NCBI RefSeq assembly: GCF_014200495.1
Contig: NZ_JACHBY010000013.1
Location: 1 to 64,000, forward strand
Source: Mucilaginibacter geliditolerans
GTDB taxonomy: Bacteria > Bacteroidota > Bacteroidia > Sphingobacteriales > Sphingobacteriaceae
DNA length: 64,000 bases
Direction: 5' to 3'
Shown here piece after piece: positions 62,292-64,000 of this stretch. The notes beneath the pieces are model-generated. The model was not told the origin of the DNA. It searched no databases and saw only the letters and a program-made list of their open reading frames with translations. The first letter of the stretch is position 1. Each line of letters begins with the position of its first letter. The translations under genes were made by a program, and so were the position numbers.

Positions 62292-63941
62292 TTACGGCTG
62301 AAAATCGATGCTGCCTATTTTCATCACTTGCGACTCAAACGTATCACGAGATACCGCCGCTTTATTACGTGCTGCTGTGCGATAGTTATATATTGTACTT
62401 AGAGAATAACGCAAAAAAGATGCGATTTTAACGCTATCAGTGATGCCCAACCGGATTAAAGCGTAGATCCGTAATTCAGTGTTTAAATATTCGCCGGCTT
62501 TTACTATTATTTTCTCCTCGGGAATCAGCAGAGAATTGAATTCATAAACAAAATTAGGATATAGGCTTAAAAAAATATTGTCAAATATTTTATAGAGTTC
62601 ATCAGCCTCATTGTGGACCATTTGGGTAGAACGCAGCATCCGGAACAGGTCTTCCAACTGTTTATCCTGCGCCTTTTTATTTAAGAGCTTACGGTAGTCT
62701 TCCAACTTGTTGATGTACGTGGAGCAGAGGTCGAAAAATTGCGCAATATATGTTTCCTTTACCTTGTTAGCTTCCGACAATTCGCCGTTAATATTATTGA
62801 GATGTGCATTTTTCTCACTTATTTCTTTATTTAGCGCGCTTAACTGCTTTCCGGTTTCATCCAGTTCCTCCTTTATCCTGGATATGTTTTTCATTTGCTT
62901 ATATAAGTAAATTACGGCTATAACAAGAAAGCCAGACAGAATGCTAATCAGCGCTAAATAAAATTTCAATTCTGATTTTCCTTTTTCTTCTTTCTTCTGA
63001 TAAGCGGAGTTAATTATGGTATAGAGTTCGGACATATACGCCGTGCGAAATTTTACATTGCTAAAGATCGCATCCTGAATTGCCGACTGGGTAAATATAT
63101 AAGCATGATTGATGTCACCGGTTTGATAGCAAACCAATGCCAATGCCTGCATGGAGGCGTTATCCTTAATAGCATTTTGCACGTCCGCAATTGCTGATAA
63201 CGCGTAATACTTTATGGCGGAATCTGGCTTATTCTGCAATTGATAACTGGATCCTAAAAGGTAGGTAGCCATCGCATAGTCGGCAAAACTTTTCCCTTTG
63301 GTAATAAGCATAGGCTTCAATAGATCATCGGCAGCCTGGAACCTGTCGGAGTTGATATATTGTTGTGAAAGATTAATATCATACGCCGTTGAAGAACGTG
63401 GCAATATTTCTAATAAGGAATCGCGGTAAGATTTTATGCGGTTCCGGTTGGCCAGGGTATAGGTACCGGAATTATAATGTTCATAAAGCTGTATCTGAGC
63501 CTGGTAAAAGTCAATTAAATTCTGTCCGGATAAAGTAACCCGGCTTATGGAATTCAGTAGGTCTTTGGCTTCAAGGTATCGGTCTGAAGACGAATAAAGA
63601 TTGGTTAACTGCAGCTTGGATTCAATCAGCAGATCGCCTTTATTGAGCTGTTGTGCTATATTTATGTTCCGGGTTGCATAAATTACAGCGGAATCGATCC
63701 GGAATTTTTGATACTCCTCGTATAGCAATTTATTAGCCTGATACTGATTGGTAGGGGACCAGGCCCGCGATACCATTTTTTTAATGGCTTCAATGCGCGC
63801 CTCTTTTTGTGCTATAAATTCAGATTTTTGACCAATGGCCAAATTAAGTGAGTTTACAGCAACGGTCTGCGCATAGATATTTTGGAAAAGTAAAATGGTA
63901 ACAGCAATAAGTATGATTGAAAAATTTCGTGCGCGCATCAA
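62292..63941 (-). CDS. DUF6377-type sensor/regulator (TPR, membrane helix, coiled coil, HTH)
   Basis: A 549-residue protein with a signal helix (FSIILIAVTILLFQNIYAQ), a periplasmic region of helical repeats (about 60-320, TPR-like: YLLGSSYQLQNKPDSAIKYY), one transmembrane helix (about 327-347, FYLALISILSGFLVIAVIYL), a coiled coil (about 350-395, DETGKQLSALNKEISEKN) and a C-terminal LuxR-like segment (LIRLGITDSVKIASFLRYSL, STIYNYRT). That order is the DUF6377 protein of Bacteroidota, which resembles an HTCS-like direct membrane regulator. It probably senses oligosaccharides and activates the GH3 operon in front of it. Confidence 0.85.
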   Translation of the reverse strand: MMRARNFSIILIAVTILLFQNIYAQTVAVNSLNLAIGQKSEFIAQKEARIEAIKKMVSRAWSPTNQYQANKLLYEEYQKFRIDSAVIYATRNINIAQQLNKGDLLIESKLQLTNLYSSSDRYLEAKDLLNSISRVTLSGQNLIDFYQAQIQLYEHYNSGTYTLANRNRIKSYRDSLLEILPRSSTAYDINLSQQYINSDRFQAADDLLKPMLITKGKSFADYAMATYLLGSSYQLQNKPDSAIKYYALSAIADVQNAIKDNASMQALALVCYQTGDINHAYIFTQSAIQDAIFSNVKFRTAYMSELYTIINSAYQKKEEKGKSELKFYLALISILSGFLVIAVIYLYKQMKNISRIKEELDETGKQLSALNKEISEKNAHLNNINGELSEANKVKETYIAQFFDLCSTYINKLEDYRKLLNKKAQDKQLEDLFRMLRSTQMVHNEADELYKIFDNIFLSLYPNFVYEFNSLLIPEEKIIVKAGEYLNTELRIYALIRLGITDSVKIASFLRYSLSTIYNYRTAARNKAAVSRDTFESQVMKIGSIDFQP

Positions 63942-64000
63942 TCTTGTAGTTGTATATTTCGTGACACTCTTATCCTCATATAATGCGACATTTTTTAACT

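Overview
The window looks like a chromosomal segment of a Bacteroidota bacterium, most likely a Sphingobacteriaceae member such as Mucilaginibacter or a relative. I infer this from three things: paired SusC/SusD systems driven by ECF sigma/FecR modules, promoters of the Bacteroidota type (TTTG, 18 bp, TAnnTTTG), and start codons that mostly lack Shine-Dalgarno sequences. No species can be fixed from sequence reading alone.

Positions 1-22,800 are mostly housekeeping. They hold pyrD, a UGT-like glycosyltransferase, tRNA-Cys with a 57-residue basic protein, a TrmH/SpoU RNA methyltransferase divergent from a TamA-like outer-membrane lipoprotein, and an Anbu proteasome homologue with a transglutaminase-like partner. 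They continue with an ABC-2 exporter, a PadR operon with two related membrane proteins, proS, a cystathionine gamma-synthase/lyase, a DUF2400 protein, a small beta/gamma-crystallin, a YejK-like nucleoid protein and mnmE. The spacers here are full of palindromic dispersed repeats of several families. One has entered the DUF2400 coding sequence in frame, and another ends one base before the trans-sulfuration gene.

Positions 22,900-35,240 are a first glycan-uptake locus: ROK regulator, ECF sigma, FecR, SusC with an STN domain, SusD, a strong terminator, remnants of regulators, then a separately transcribed GH2 beta-galactosidase-like enzyme.

Positions 35,355-40,673 are a metal-homeostasis island. 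A TonB-dependent receptor, a DtxR-family regulator and an Nramp transporter form one operon, which diverges from a second DtxR-family regulator. Between them is a perfect 14-bp inverted repeat flanked by two outward-facing -7 elements. The regulator inside the operon has lost canonical metal ligands; the divergent one keeps most of them.

Positions 40,674-56,000 are a second polysaccharide locus: a small HTH protein, LacI-type palindromes, ECF sigma, FecR, SusC, SusD, GH2, an acid phosphatase, a metallophosphoesterase and a PA14-containing GH3. A truncated tyrosine recombinase and a terminator close it. From 56,469 to 63,941, on the minus strand, are a DUF6377 sensor/regulator and an operon of two GH3 enzymes and an acyltransferase. 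Taken together, the right-hand 40 kb looks specialised for capturing and trimming beta-linked glycans, possibly phosphorylated ones in the second locus.
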